Source of the DNA: Saccharina japonica
Lineage: Eukaryota > Sar > Phaeophyceae > Laminariales > Laminariaceae
Reading direction: 5' to 3'
Assembly (NCBI GenBank): GCA_008828725.1
Contig: MEHQ01004085.1
Span: 27,292-91,291, forward strand
Length of the DNA stretch: 64,000 bases
In this document: positions 43,616-55,742 of the stretch, one piece after another
Numbering within the stretch: position 1 is the first letter of the stretch
How the letters are laid out: each line of letters starts with the position of its first letter
Notes under the pieces: model-generated
Told to the model about the DNA's origin: nothing
Seen by the model: only the letters and a program-made list of their open reading frames with translations
The model's database searches: none
Made by a program: the position numbers and the translations under genes

Positions 43616-46600
43616 TCAACGGTCAGCGGTATCCAACATGGCGTGGTTGACGTCCAGCCAATCTTCAACACCGATACTGACATCTTCCGTCTCGCCTATC
43701 ATCGCACGCCCCTCTGCACTGAACGACAACATTGCCTCCGCTGCTTGGCCTACCATATCCGTACACCGGTTGGGACGCGTTTCTTCGGTCACAATGCAGT
43801 CAAAGTCAGAGATGACTATCGGCTCCGAGCCAACCTTTCGAAACAGAGATGATGTAGTCGCCGGGTCTTGTGATTGTGTTGGCGCTGGCCACCGCCCACA
43901 CGGCAGCACGTTTTCCATGCATCCAAAGGACTCTTCGTCGGGGACTCTCTCAGACTCTCGCTTTGATCTCGAGTTGTTGATGATGGCCTCATGCGCAGGT
44001 TCCGTCACGACAGCAGATTCTCTCTCATTCTCCTCTCGGGAGCCTGTGGCTGAATCCCCCCTCCCCTGCTGCCGGCTATCTACCGGCGCGTCGCGTGGCT
44101 CCTTCTCCTGCGCCTCGGCGGTGCACTCTCGGGGCGGAGAGCAACAAGAGGCATCGTCGAGTTGTATCATGACCATGAGCTCCACCAGCCTGCAGGTCGC
44201 CGTTGATGCAAGCGCGGCGGCGGTTGCGAGTTGAACTCGACTGTATTGGTTGGCTTTTCCTCATGGGTCAAGGTGTGGAAGATGCATCAGAGTCCCTTGT
44301 TTAGTCATAGCACAACAAGATGTGCGATATAAGTTAAGTCCACCAACACATTTTTTTCTTGTTACAGGGATAGACCATCCTAGGTCTACGCCCAAGCTTG
44401 GTTTAGGACACTTGTCCGTCAAGAGCGTCCAGTAGTAGGATTGGCCACATGCAATAGGTCCGGAGACAATCTTCGCGCATATCTGCCCTATCACCACCTC
44501 GCCGCTATTAGAGCACATACACAGGGAGGGGTGCTAAGCAAGACCCACCTGCAATTGTAGTTATCGCAATACGAAGACAGCCCTTGCCACTCCTGGAATA
44601 GAGGGATGGCATGCGCGCCAGGACGGAGTGCGCAGTTGTAGGCTGCCCTCATCTGGTTATAAATATCTCGGGCTCTTGGACCGTCTATGATCGCAAGGTA
44701 TGACATCAGCATGTGCGTGACGTGTGCCCTGTTAGAAGGAGCCGGGAACGGGGCGGGGTTATTAAGTTTTACGTGATTGTTATTTTGCTCGACAATACTC
44801 CGAATTTGTAAGTCAAACATCTGTCATAGCTCTACTCATATCTCTGAAGACTTGCGGCACGTGGAGACAGGTGTACCAACATGCGTACGGAGCATATCGG
44901 CAACCGTGAGGGCACACGGTTTTAGTTCCACACTTTGGGTGAAGTCAATTGTCGGCAATGTGTGAACTCTTCCGATAAGGATGCACGGACATTGAACATG
45001 TTGAATACTCGCAGCTGAGAGCTATAGCGAAAAGGTCCGCAGCCGGTGGAGAAGAGAGCTTGCGATTATTCAGAAAACGGGCGATTTGTAAGTATATACT
45101 TCGAAATATATGCACCAGCACAGCTTTCATAGCTGCTGATAGCTGCACCCTTGACTCACCACATTGTGAACCGACACAGCCCGGGGTAACGCTGCAACAC
45201 CTCGCCGCATTTTTCTAGATTCCCGAGCGCACCGCCGATGTCCTTCCTGGCGATCTTCTCGAAGATGAGGGAACTGCCAAATCCAAGAAAACGAATAATA
45301 TGGCTGTTGGCACCGGTAATTGATTCAACGGATGTATATACTCCCTCCTCTACACTACACCAAGGGGCGTACACCAGACAGTGGCTGGGGCGTGTGCATG
45401 ACAAGGTCACACCTATCGCATGGAAGATGGTGTGCTCTCTGGTAAAAAACAGACAACAAAAAAGTAGATTATTATGGCGACGCAGTGGCAGGGTAAATAA
45501 CAAAAAAACGCAAGCACATACATACGGGCGGGCAGAAACTCTTGAGATTCAGACAGCACAGACCACATATTGGTCTCACCCGTTTATGACGAACCCACCG
45601 ACGCCCTCTCGAATGCTTGACCTATTTTCCAGACGGCCGTCCAATCATAGCACACGTCACAAATCGATACCAAAAGGAAAATCAGGGACGTTGGGCGCAG
45701 CCTTTTCCGGAACAAGGCCGGAACGAGGCCATTTGGATGTGACTGGAACGAGGCAATCTGAACCACACTGTTTTCTTCGAGAACAACAACATAATGAGCA
45801 TATATGAGTCGAGCATCAAGGAAAGCCCGCAGCGGCGCAAGCGAGAGAACTCTCCCAGAAACAGAACCTTCGGTTTCTGAAATCCACTAATGAACGCGCA
45901 AAGGCGACCACGCATCTTACCGGCCTGAGGCGTGCTCAATCTGCTGAAACCGACGCGAGTGTATTCTCGTCATTCTCGTCATCATGTCCACAACTCCGGA
46001 GGAACGCAAATTCGCTCCTTCTCTCATGACGGAGGCGAAAAAGTGCGGGCGCGGCCCACTTCGTAAGTCAGCGCCGACCGGGTCTGCGGATGAAACGTCC
46101 ACATAAGGCTCGCCGTCGCTCCCAAGGATACGAGCAGTAGGCCGGTGCTCGAGAACGTTCTCGTAAAAGTCTTGCTCGAACGATCTGTAGGACTGCATGA
46201 CAAACCGGCTGATGTCGCCTTCGGTTGCCACTTCGCTAATCTGAAAGATGCAACACCGAAAGGGGCGAAAAACCCGGGTTGCGAGCGAGACCAGCAATCT
46301 TGCGTCACGAACATGACGTACCGCCATGGTTGCTCTCGACGACGGGCATGCTTCTTCTAATGCGAACGTAGATTCCAACTTTTCAACCGAGTCATTGTTC
46401 GACGGAGCAAGGATGCCCAAGCAGTGTGGGATGGAGGTGGCAAGTGGATATTTTCCCCGCAAGTTACGTCTAGACGCGCGCTGCGATGATAGTAGTATCA
46501 CGTTCTGGTCCAAACGTTTCTGACTGCTGGGGGGGGGGCCCCCCGCTGAGGACCTACCCAATAAGACGCATGCCTTACAAGGCATACCTTCTTGTTGGAA

Positions 46601-49600
46601 TCGAGGACCTACCCAATAAGCCACATGCCTTATAAGGCATGCATTATCGTTGGGAACGAGGACCTACCCAATAATGCACACGCCTTACAAGTCGTGCCCT
46701 ATCGGTGGAATCGCATTCGTATTGTGCAACATCCGTGGGATAGGTAATCGGGTTAAGCGTACATTTTTTCTCAAGGTCAGCTTTCGGGTAAGATACTGCT
46801 AATAATACTGGTATATCGAGCTCCTTATGCGAGGAGCCTCCGGAAAAGGTTAGGTGCACCCCTACCGCAGCAAGTGTCGCTACGAGTAGTTCCACCTACC
46901 TGAGGGTTAGCTTGCTCCTGGCTGCAGAACTCCTCCACCTCCTTGGTGCCAACATCGCTAACAAATAGCGCGACCGCCTCGCCGTGAACAACAGCTTCGG
47001 AAAGGCCCTAAATGAGGATACAAGCGCACGGAGGCAGCCACACGAAAGTTAGGCCGACCGCCCAGGAGGAGGGTGAGCGTATTTCGTGTATGGTGCCGCG
47101 GCCAAGCATTTGGAATATTCGTATATTCAAACTCCTCGTGAACGCATCGCGCACTTTCAGGGCAGAGGATGCCTGATTGCGAGACGTATCAACGGCTGAG
47201 CACCGAACCGGGGGTGGAGTGTTTAACGACACAATAGTCGAGCAGCATACCGGCCGAAACAAGGACGGAAGTGTGCATTCTAAAGAACGACCTCGTTCAG
47301 GAATGTAGTGCACAAATTTACGGCCTCCACGAACCAAGTAACTGACAAACGCGGGTTCATTTGAATTCATAGAGATACTTAGGCATACCTTTGTCGGGGA
47401 TCTGGATCATATGTAGAAATAAGGACAACCAGTCCAGTTGGGAGACTATTTAACGTGTCGGCCAGCAAGTCTACGCTGCATGCGGGCGAGTCGGGGGTTG
47501 CTGCTGATAACGTGGGCAGATATACAGGTACTCGCGGCGGTGGTCAATCAAGCCAGACGTTTGCGCCTTTTCTTTCCCATCCGCGCTCCCCTCTTTATCG
47601 GGGGGTTCTGCATGGTACAGTTTTATTATTTCTCATTTGCGTTATATGTATATCGGAGAAGTCGAATGGCACTGTGGTACGACGATTCCGAGGCGTTGTT
47701 ATCCGGCGCAGCTACAATACAAGCGACAATAGGTAGAAACTTGGCTGGTATCATATTGATAGTAGGGGCAGAAGGACGGGAAACATGTGGGCCAGATACA
47801 CAAGAGATAGCAGTAGGCTGCGATATATATGGCTGTATGGTAGGTGTATTTGATCGAGGCGAGACAATTCCTTTTCTCGTGGCTCGGAAAAACTAGACGC
47901 AATGACGACGTACTAAAAAACCACCCAGTAGCAAACGCTGTTTGTTTCACCTCTGGAAGGGTTTCGTTTCCTTTTGCTTGAAGTTCGCACAGCATAGCGT
48001 TGGCGCGTTGCAGGTGCACGTGGAAGTTGTCCTGGTCGGCAGTTACGTTGATGGTTGTTTTTTGGGCGCAGCAGGCACGGGAGGGTCAGTCACTGTTCCC
48101 CACAACAACGAACCAGCTGTAAATAGCAAGCACTGCTGTTTGGTGAAGCTGTGTACAGGTGCCAGTATGCTTACACGAACATATTGACCAACACTACATA
48201 CACATTGCAAATACTGTGCATATGTGCATAACGTTTTACTGGCTTTCAGGCTTTTGGCGGAAATACGTATGTTTTCTTTAGACTTTCGCAAAGAAGCCAG
48301 ACGGGGGCACACTAAAAACGCCCATGGACCGCACAAAACAAACAAACGCCTGTATTCAACACAGCTGCGGCAGAGTAAGAATGAGCGCACAGGTTAAGTC
48401 ACACCAGCCCTGACGACTCGGTACCCCAGGCAGTAGTCTCTACAGTAGTCTCTACAGCAACGACGGCCATGACAAAGCGTCGCAAGCACCAGCGAGCTCG
48501 CAAGAACTAGACGAGACGGACATTTCGACACCACAGCAGGTACGCACACAAGCACACCCAATTATCTGACTGGACGACGAGACGTCTGCGAGATCCAACT
48601 AAATACGAAGTACTGTAGCTACTGGATCTCACGAAAAGTGTATCGAGCCTACTGAAGAAGTAAAAACAAAACTAATACACCGGCATTGGTTTCGTCAACG
48701 TATTGAAAAACATAGACTTGGCTCCGCCAACTTCCAATATAACATACATACGGCGTCTGATATATACACATACACGCTTTTGGTTGTCGGCACGTACCAG
48801 TCTATAAACCTACTGTTTGCCTTTTCATACAGTTTGCTATGGAACAGATCAACGGCTAAATCGTACTCCTTGTTGATCACCACCAGCATCTGTTAGGATG
48901 CGTGGCATGTTCTCACGTGCTCTCCGCAGAAGTCGCTCATATATGCCAAGATAGTCCACGCCCTGTGATACGTGAAGCAAAGCGAGGGGAGGAGTTGCTA
49001 TTGTGCATTAGGCGTTGCACCAAATTTGCACTCAAGGCAAGCCCTGCTATGGATCTGATCATAGGGGAACATCAAATATTATCGTGACAGCCGACACGGC
49101 GTTAGACTAGACGTGTAGCGATCTGCAGGGCCGGCACCATTTCAGTTCGAAAATGCAAAGTCATCGATCATTTTTTACCATCACAAAAATGCAACGTTTG
49201 ACCTGCAGGGGCGGTAACATTCGGGTGAAACGCCTGGGCATTGATCTACCGTTACGGGCCAAACGTTTAACACCTCCGACAGATCATCTACAGATAGATC
49301 ATGGGCTAGCTCATCTAAAGTAGTTCCTCACCTGCAGAGCTGTGAGAGTTTGTGCACGATCTGCATCGTAAATACCCAACCCAGGAAGCATGCGCTAGAT
49401 CATGTAGATATTACGCGGGTCCCAGCCGGCAACATGAGCTACACAGATCATACAGATCATACATATCATATAAGGTCGGGAATATATGAGCGGTCCGAGG
49501 TGTTAAACGTTTTTCCGGGCAAGTTATGATTACCCGACGCCACGCCGAATCGATCTTGTCTATATACCAATTCCACCGAGAAAACTCGTACCTCGAAGCC

Positions 49601-52600
49601 CTATTCCTGCAAACATTTTGCCGCGACTTTATCGATTTGCCATTCGTTATACCGTGCAATTTCCCCCCGCGAAGCCCCGGTACTGGCACGAACTTTCTGA
49701 GAAACCACGCCGTATCTGCCAACACACCACAATCGACGATGGTTTGGAGTGCTTCAGGGACGAGGAGTTGGGCCCGTTTACCGAGCGTCTAGAGGTTCGA
49801 ATCCCTTGGAAATATTTCCACTTGCAGAAGAAAAAACAACTTGACACGTTCTTGCGTCCTCTTGACTCCTGTTCATCTCCTGCCCTACCCATGTGCCATC
49901 ACCGTTCCTTAGATACTGTGATTGCGCTGCGCTTACCGTCGTATTACGGCCAGCACCGAGATAATATTGCGTTCACCGTTCTCTTAACCGCGATTACCTG
50001 ATATCGCCGGTTATTTCGGTCGTATTACATCACCGTCTTGATCGCTACTGCAGTTTCTCGTTAGCGAGAGGAAGAAGCATCATGAAGCCGTCGACTCATA
50101 TGAGCTGGTTCCGACAACCACCTCAAAATCCCACCTTTGCGCCAGTTTTTTTATTTTTTTTATTTTTTATAAATAGACTGGAAATCACAGAACAAAAATA
50201 CCCACGTGACCGCATCAAACAAGTGGGAATAACCCACAAAGCTCGTTTTCGTGTGCGAGCTATACTCCGCGATATAAAACTAATCGTGTTGCTTGGAGGG
50301 GCGTTGTTGCATAGGGGGTTAAGTTGTCTATATCATAGTAAAATACACCACATATGCGAATAGTCTTCAGGCCGATAATCGATCAATACGTCTAATGGGT
50401 CTACATTAACTAGACGCTTGGCATTTTCGTACCGTCAGAAGAACCCGTCCGGCACAGTTATTTTGTTCTGCGAGCCGTACGTACAATATTCTAGGAGATG
50501 TACCAAGAACACGATCATAATGTATGAGTTCTTTCCACACCCTAGGGAAAAAAAAACAAAACACTTTTCAGTGAAATAATTTGTTTTGCGCCATGCTTTT
50601 TTTTGTCAGGACAGGGGAACGAAAGAAGGCGATTTGACGCTTGCTTGCTCCGGTGGAGGTGCACCATATTTTTTCTGAGGCTTCTCCCCTGAGGAGCGCT
50701 ATACTAATATTAATACAGTAGTAAGTAAACAAATAAAATGAAGAAGCCATAAAAGTGCAACCCGATGAGCAGTCCACTGGCCTGAGAATACACTGAAGCA
50801 TGTGCCACCGCAAGAATGAGATTCCGATGATTTCGGGTAGGCGAGCGCCGCCATTCAGAAAACGTTCCAACCGTAAAGTTCCACACCCTCTATCTTCGCA
50901 CGGCGCGTCATATTGTGCCTCAGAAAAAACACGAAAACACCAAGGAGGGCTGGCCGTTTTTTTTTTGTTTTTGTTCAATTTGTTGTACTGGTTTTGGTGC
51001 GTTGGGCAAGGTCGAAGATGTCGAAACATCTATGAAATGGTACGAAGTACTGTACAGGCGCAATGCGTGTCAAGAACGAATAAAATGTAATGAAAAATAC
51101 CAGCCCTCAATTGTTTTTTTCCTTTTTTAATATCGCCATGGAAAACAACGGTGCCAGATTGGGTTTTCTAACCAACCCACAAACATACGAGTGCACGCTT
51201 GCGAGGGAGAAACGACTCGCCTGTCGCTGGAACCAGCTAGCTTCTATCACCATCCTGGCCTCTATCACTGCTGCTGTGTTCTGTTGCTGGGCAAGAGAAG
51301 CACAAAACAAGCCCTATTCCATTACCACCCCATGACCGTCCGCCTATTGTAGTTGCCGTAGTAGAGATTATTACCGCGGAGTCCTCTTGAAATATCCGAG
51401 GTCACCACATCGGTCGGTAATAGGCATCGGCCGGCGATATCTTATACTCTCACCTTGCTACCTCGGCGTTGGCGGGACCCTTTACATCGGCCAAAGCATC
51501 CCTAGCCAGGCGGGCGTACTCCTCCACCTGTCGGAGCAGCGCATCCCGTCGTCTTAGCTACGAAAATGAGGCATACGATATATACCAGGTACTGTGGAAC
51601 GAAAGCTTCGACCAGTATTCGTGCCACATCCAACATTGCTGGATGTTTGACCACCACGATATTATCATATCCTGCGGACGACACAGCAGTGACATATGCT
51701 GCTTGTGCACAGCGTTTCTCACAGATTCGATTGGCCGACCCTTCACGAGCGCTCCGAGAGCGACCGCGCACCAGAAGACGCAAGTGGAGGGGCCCGCAGG
51801 GAGTTCTCTAGCCGGTATGAGCGTGTCCAAGTGCTGCTCTGTTGTCGAGTAGTCCCCGTGTTCTGGATGCTGTACGGAAGCCGAGCCAGCAAACATGTTG
51901 ACCATCGTTTCTCGGATGTTGCTGACGACCGAAAAAATGGAGACAAAGAGTGGACAAGGCGGTGTAAAGCACGTGGCATGCACTGCACACGATTGTGTTA
52001 TCACTCATGTATCATAGCAGGTCATGCTACCCACTAGGGCCCGGCTGTAACAGCAGAGGTGGGAGACTGCGTGCACCAGCCCTGCTACTCGACGCACTGC
52101 CTGTGGACAGGGTGGTCACGATACCCTCACTGTTAAATAGAAAACACCTGTAAGCTCAACCAAAGTACTGTCCAACGGACAAGAAAGCACCATATAATAG
52201 CATGAAGCTCAACTTTAGGCAGACGCTAAGCAGCTCGAACTAAGAAACTGGGCCAAGCGGCGAGCGCCACACTAAACCCTACCGCATATCACAGCCTAAT
52301 CGTATGCTCAAGAGTGTGAAAGGATGGTGTATGAAACGATAATGTTCAAGGCGTTTATCAATGGCGGGGACTGTACTTTAAGCGCGAACCAGGACGCCCG
52401 CCCGTAACTCGCTCCCGGGGACACTCTGCGACATAGATAGGTGGACAGTTGTTGCAGCAGCACACACTCTTCGCCTCTGTGTTATAATACAAAAATAGCT
52501 TGATAGTGAACGGTGGTAAGACAAGTGACTGGCTCAACTTACCGCTAGGAAGCCACCAAGCATGCATGCGGTATGAAGCCACCGAGCAAGGAGGTTTCCG

Positions 52601-55600
52601 AGCATGATAAAGTGTGAAACAAGACAGTTGTCGGACAGGCAGAATGTATGCCCAGAGGGACTGAACTTTCACACACACCTCTGGCTGGTGAACCGCAGGA
52701 AACCGATGCAGCCGAAGTAGTCGCTCAAAAACATGTTTTCCTGCATGCCCACAAGGCCCGTCGCTGGGGAAGGGCTCAGCCTGCACCTGAGGTCAACGAG
52801 GAATCCAATGCAGTATATCGGAGCAACACAGGCAATCGATACACTGATAAACACTGACTGGTATGAATCTTGAATCAATTTTCAGTTTACCCGTGAGCTG
52901 GATCAAACCGAGTCTACAGTAAGATCGTCCCGGTGGTCTAGTGGTCAACCTCGAGTACTACTATTAATAGCGATGCTGTCAAGGCTTCGCTTCTCCGGAT
53001 GGAGTTTTATTCATCGAAAGACATCAACTACCGAGAGCGCCTAGCGTGGGTGAGCACAACTTGACGCGAGTAGACTAAGGAAGAAAGTGCCTGGCCCTTC
53101 TCGTGATATAATGTCAAGCTGTGTATCCTAGTCGGGGGGGGAAGCATATGTTGCTTGCCTTAGTCATTTGGCTATTGACCACTCATCCCTTTCGAGACAG
53201 GGGGGGGGGGGGGGGAACTCATTTGTTGCTTGCCTTAGTCATTTGACCATTGACCACTCACCCCTTTTGAGACGGAGCACCGTTCCTACTCCTAGTAGAG
53301 ACACCTCCAACACTTGGGCGCTCATTACATATATCACAAAGAAACCTTTTGCTAATCTTATCCCCTTCCTGTTTCGCCGCCTGTGGCCACCATCTATCCC
53401 CTAAGATAGCGATCGTTTTCTCGCTACTATTTAGTGTGCCAAACTGCTCCATGTCACACTCGTCTATTTTCCACATCTCCTCCTCTAATACATCCCTTTC
53501 TTCCTTGTACCTTTCACATTCTCCCACTATGTGAGTTCTACTCTCTATGGCCTTGCCACATGGGCACATCTGTGCATCTACTTCCTCCTCCTCCCGGCTA
53601 CTGGTATACTTCCTTTTCTTTCTGTCAAGGTCCCAGGTCCCCTACACGAAATCGCAGTTATCAGCTTTTTCGCGATACCCATTGGGGGGGGGGGGGGGCA
53701 AGGGAGCTACTATGTGACCCCATAATCTAGAGTTAGCATAGGGAGGCGCGAGCGAGAACAGTCGGTGCTAATAAATAAGGAATGAAAAAAAACACACCGT
53801 CTCTGGCAACGCGCCCCCCCCCCCCCCCAAATCATATATATATGCCTGGGGCTACAAAATATGCCTGGGGCTACAAAAAAGTTGCCCCCAGGACGATATA
53901 TTAACGAGGACCATTCGTCGGCAGTACGTATTAATAGTTGAGAGAGCAGCTGTGGAGCTATACTTAGGCTTACATCTCGTGTAGACAGTGCTCGTACGTT
54001 ACTGCATCGTACTGCACCAGAGCACAACATCACTTGCAATACACGAAGAAACGCTGGACACTGCGACACGCACATGGAGCTAACACGAACACCCTAACAA
54101 CACCCTAACAACGAACCGCACCGTAAGATTTTCAAAATCTGAAAACAGCACCGAACCGCACCGTAAGATTCCCGATTTATGAAAACCGCACCGAACCGCA
54201 CCATAGGATTCCTGATTTCTAGAAACCGCACCGAACCGCACCGTAGGATGCATGAAAAAAACGAACCACACCGTGGGATTCCCAATATCGGATAACCGCA
54301 CCGAACCGCACCCCAATACTTTAGCTTTTTAAAAACCGCACCGAACCGGACCGTAGGTTTTTCGAAAAAAAAAAACAAAAGCGCACCGTGCACGGACAAT
54401 TAACCGTAAAGAACTCTGGAAAATTACTGCTGCTGTGTGTCAACATGATTCACCCATGCCCCAATAAGTCCAAACCTAAAACGGTGATTTGCAACCGCCG
54501 AATACTACGAAAACCAGGTGCCCACCTTCGTGTTCAATCAGCCCTACACCTTCAACCTCCTCCCCGTTGACTTCCGAGGAAGCATCGAGCGACAACCCCC
54601 TCTCCATATAATTTACTTGTTTGCAGCTGTTACTTTATGATGGTTATCCTGCCTTGAACCAGAGACAAGCAATCCTTCGATATGTTTGCCCAAATAATCC
54701 CAAGTATTCTTGACACCCAACGAAAATGTGTAGTATGCGCTTCAACGTTCATAACTCATAAGCACCCGACATGAAAAAACAACGGACAGAAAAGTAGCGT
54801 CCTTCCTATTGAGTCATTGTTTTTAATACGAGCCGCTCACACTTGTGGCCCTACCGCCGTGGGGGCGGGGGGGGCTCTTATTACCTAGTAAAGAATATCC
54901 CAGAGTATTTTCGTACACACGTCACTGCAGCAACAACAGCATGCTGTAGTCCTATTGCTATCTATAGTGTGTTGACAAACCTCTTCAGTGACACTGCCGC
55001 CGTGCCATACGGCTGAAGCCCAGCCGATGCATTGCGCCTGGCTTGCTGAGCAGAAGGCTTAGCTGTACGTGGCCTCCGCTTGCTGTAGCTGCACGTCTCA
55101 CCTATTCGAACGCAGCGTCTGTTCCGAGCGGGGGCGCGGTTTACCAGGTAGTACGAGAACACAGGCGGCAGTTGTAAGGCAGGACGGGATTCAACCCTAC
55201 CAGGTATTGCATTACTACAAGTAAGTGCTGCTGTGTGCATACAACAACGGTTTCGTGCACCGCTTTTACGAAATGAACGGCCGCAACGTAACACCTGGTA
55301 TGCTGCAGGGCATGCTACAGATACTCGCACTGCTTGCTGTAGGCAGATGCATCGATGCATCTTACCAGCATGTTTCACGAGTTGGCACAGTGCGTCCCAC
55401 GGGCAAAGGCTGATGAAACAAGAGAGGCAGCATTCTGAAGCATCTCACACTACTTTTTATCGAGTATGTATGCGGGACAAAAACCACTTCCCGGATTTCT
55501 ATACTTTATCCTAGGTAATAATTCAGAATTGCTGTAACAAAGGCGGCTCGTATGTACTCGTACTTGGAACTTTTGGTACAAGAGACAGCATGTACGGACC

Positions 55601-55742
55601 AGTTTGAACACACAACTCACTGACATGGGTCCCGACCATCGCATCTCCTCTTTTTAAGTCCACAGCGGTCACAGCTCTTGCGGAGTTCACGTGCGGTGTT
55701 TGCGATGCTGTCCCCCTCTCGAGTGTCGCCTTCCCCTCGCAT
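43616..55742 (-). CDS. Zn(2)-Cys(6) transcription factor, copy A
   Basis: Exons on the minus strand: 55742-55621, 55118-54981, 54626-54526, 52763-52679, 51921-51723, 51527-51462, tentatively 50781-50731, 48889-48798, 47007-46900, 46240-45921, 45621-45580, 45273-45160, 44797-44549 and 44189-43616 (TGA). The protein is about 750 aa. The first two exons join to give CDRCGLKKRRCDGRDPC and then QRCVRIGETC, exactly the C-x2-C-x6-C-x5-C-x2-C-x6-C binuclear zinc cluster, followed by a basic SKRRPR. Later exons carry DYFGCIGF and FWCAVALGALVKGRPIES|VEEYARLARDAL, like the N-terminal part of fungal middle-homology regions, then helix-rich sequence and an acidic Ser/Glu-rich tail ending in VEDWLDVNHAMLD. 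Phases agree through the first six exons and from 47007 to the end. One or two exons near 47.1-48.1 kb are unresolved. Such proteins bind DNA as nuclear regulators; the target is unknown. Confidence 0.8.
46548..46712. repeat. Three tandem 55-bp repeats
   Basis: Units begin GAGGACCTACCCAATAA at 46548, 46603 and 46658, a constant 55-bp period, preceded by a G9C6 run. They lie in the intron between exons 47007-46900 and 46240-45921. Each unit also holds a small inverted repeat (ATGCCTTACAAGGCAT in the first two). Confidence 0.9.
49256..49525. mobile_element. MITE-like element with inverted ends
   Basis: The left end AAACGTTTAACACCTCCGAC at about 49260 is the inverse of the right end GTCCGAGGTGTTAAACGTTT at about 49494. 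The interior of about 230 bp has no frame and carries repeated CAGATCAT words. It lies within an intron of copy A. No clear target-site duplication was identified. Confidence 0.7.
51462..51921 (-). CDS. Middle-homology exons of copy A
   Basis: Exon 51921-51723 (199 nt; acceptor GGTCGTCAG, donor GAATCT|gtgaga) encodes a stretch ending in STCVFWCAVALGALVKGRP. Exon 51527-51462 (66 nt; acceptor TCCGACAG, donor GCCGAG|gtagca) encodes VEEYARLARDALADVKGPAN. The joined helix pair is the most conserved-looking part of the protein after the zinc cluster. Confidence 0.85.
53140..53690 (-). mobile_element. 3' end of a LINE-like retrotransposon
   Basis: Read on the minus strand, a frame from about 53670 carries the C-terminal zinc-finger-like motif CPCGKAIESRTHIVGEC (C-x-C-x8-H-x4-C), common behind the reverse transcriptase of many non-LTR elements, then ILGDRWWPQAAK and a stop near 53258. 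No reverse transcriptase core is present, so this is a 5'-truncated, dead copy. After the frame comes the tail GGTCAATGGTCAAATGACTA, AGGCAAGCAACAAATGAG and a run of about 15 C, then a second copy of the tail and another C run (53143-53215). It lies in the third intron of the copy A gene. Confidence 0.8.
54111..54400. repeat. Minisatellite, GCACCGAACCGCACCGTA unit
   Basis: Seven or eight imperfect units of about 40 bp share the core GCACCGAACCGCACCGTAGGAT with variable linkers. It lies in an intron of copy A, downstream of the third exon. Confidence 0.9.
54981..55742 (-). CDS. Zinc-cluster DNA-binding domain, exons 1 and 2
   Basis: Exon 1 (55742-55621) starts MRGEGDTREGDSIAN and carries the first four cysteines (residues 24, 27, 34 and 40). 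Its donor is CCATGTCA|gtgagt in phase 2. Exon 2 (55118-54981) follows the acceptor GCTCGGAACAG and supplies cysteines 5 and 6 in CVRIGETC. It ends at AAGAG|gtttgt, in phase with the exon at 54626 (GTAACAG). The frame is open upstream of the ATG at 55742, so a longer N-terminus is possible. Reading exon 2 without splicing would give a 92-residue protein ending at 54962. Confidence 0.85.

Noticed and set aside
47950..48020. Possible extra exon of copy A (DNFHVHLQRANAMLCELQ)
   Set aside because: Both splice sites look usable, but its phase does not fit the exon ending at 48798. Left out of the model.
49785..49815. B-box-like GAGGTTCGAATCCC
   Set aside because: The flanks do not pair into a T-stem, and no A-box or cloverleaf could be drawn upstream.
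49618..50001. 127-codon plus-strand frame
   Set aside because: The composition is fairly normal, but it lies inside an intron of copy A, has no flanking splice sites or homology that I recognise, and starts beside a MITE-like element.
52925..52960. tRNA 5'-half-like sequence CCCGGTGGTCTAGTGGTCAA
   Set aside because: No T-arm or acceptor partner follows within 100 bp. At most it is a tRNA-derived relic.
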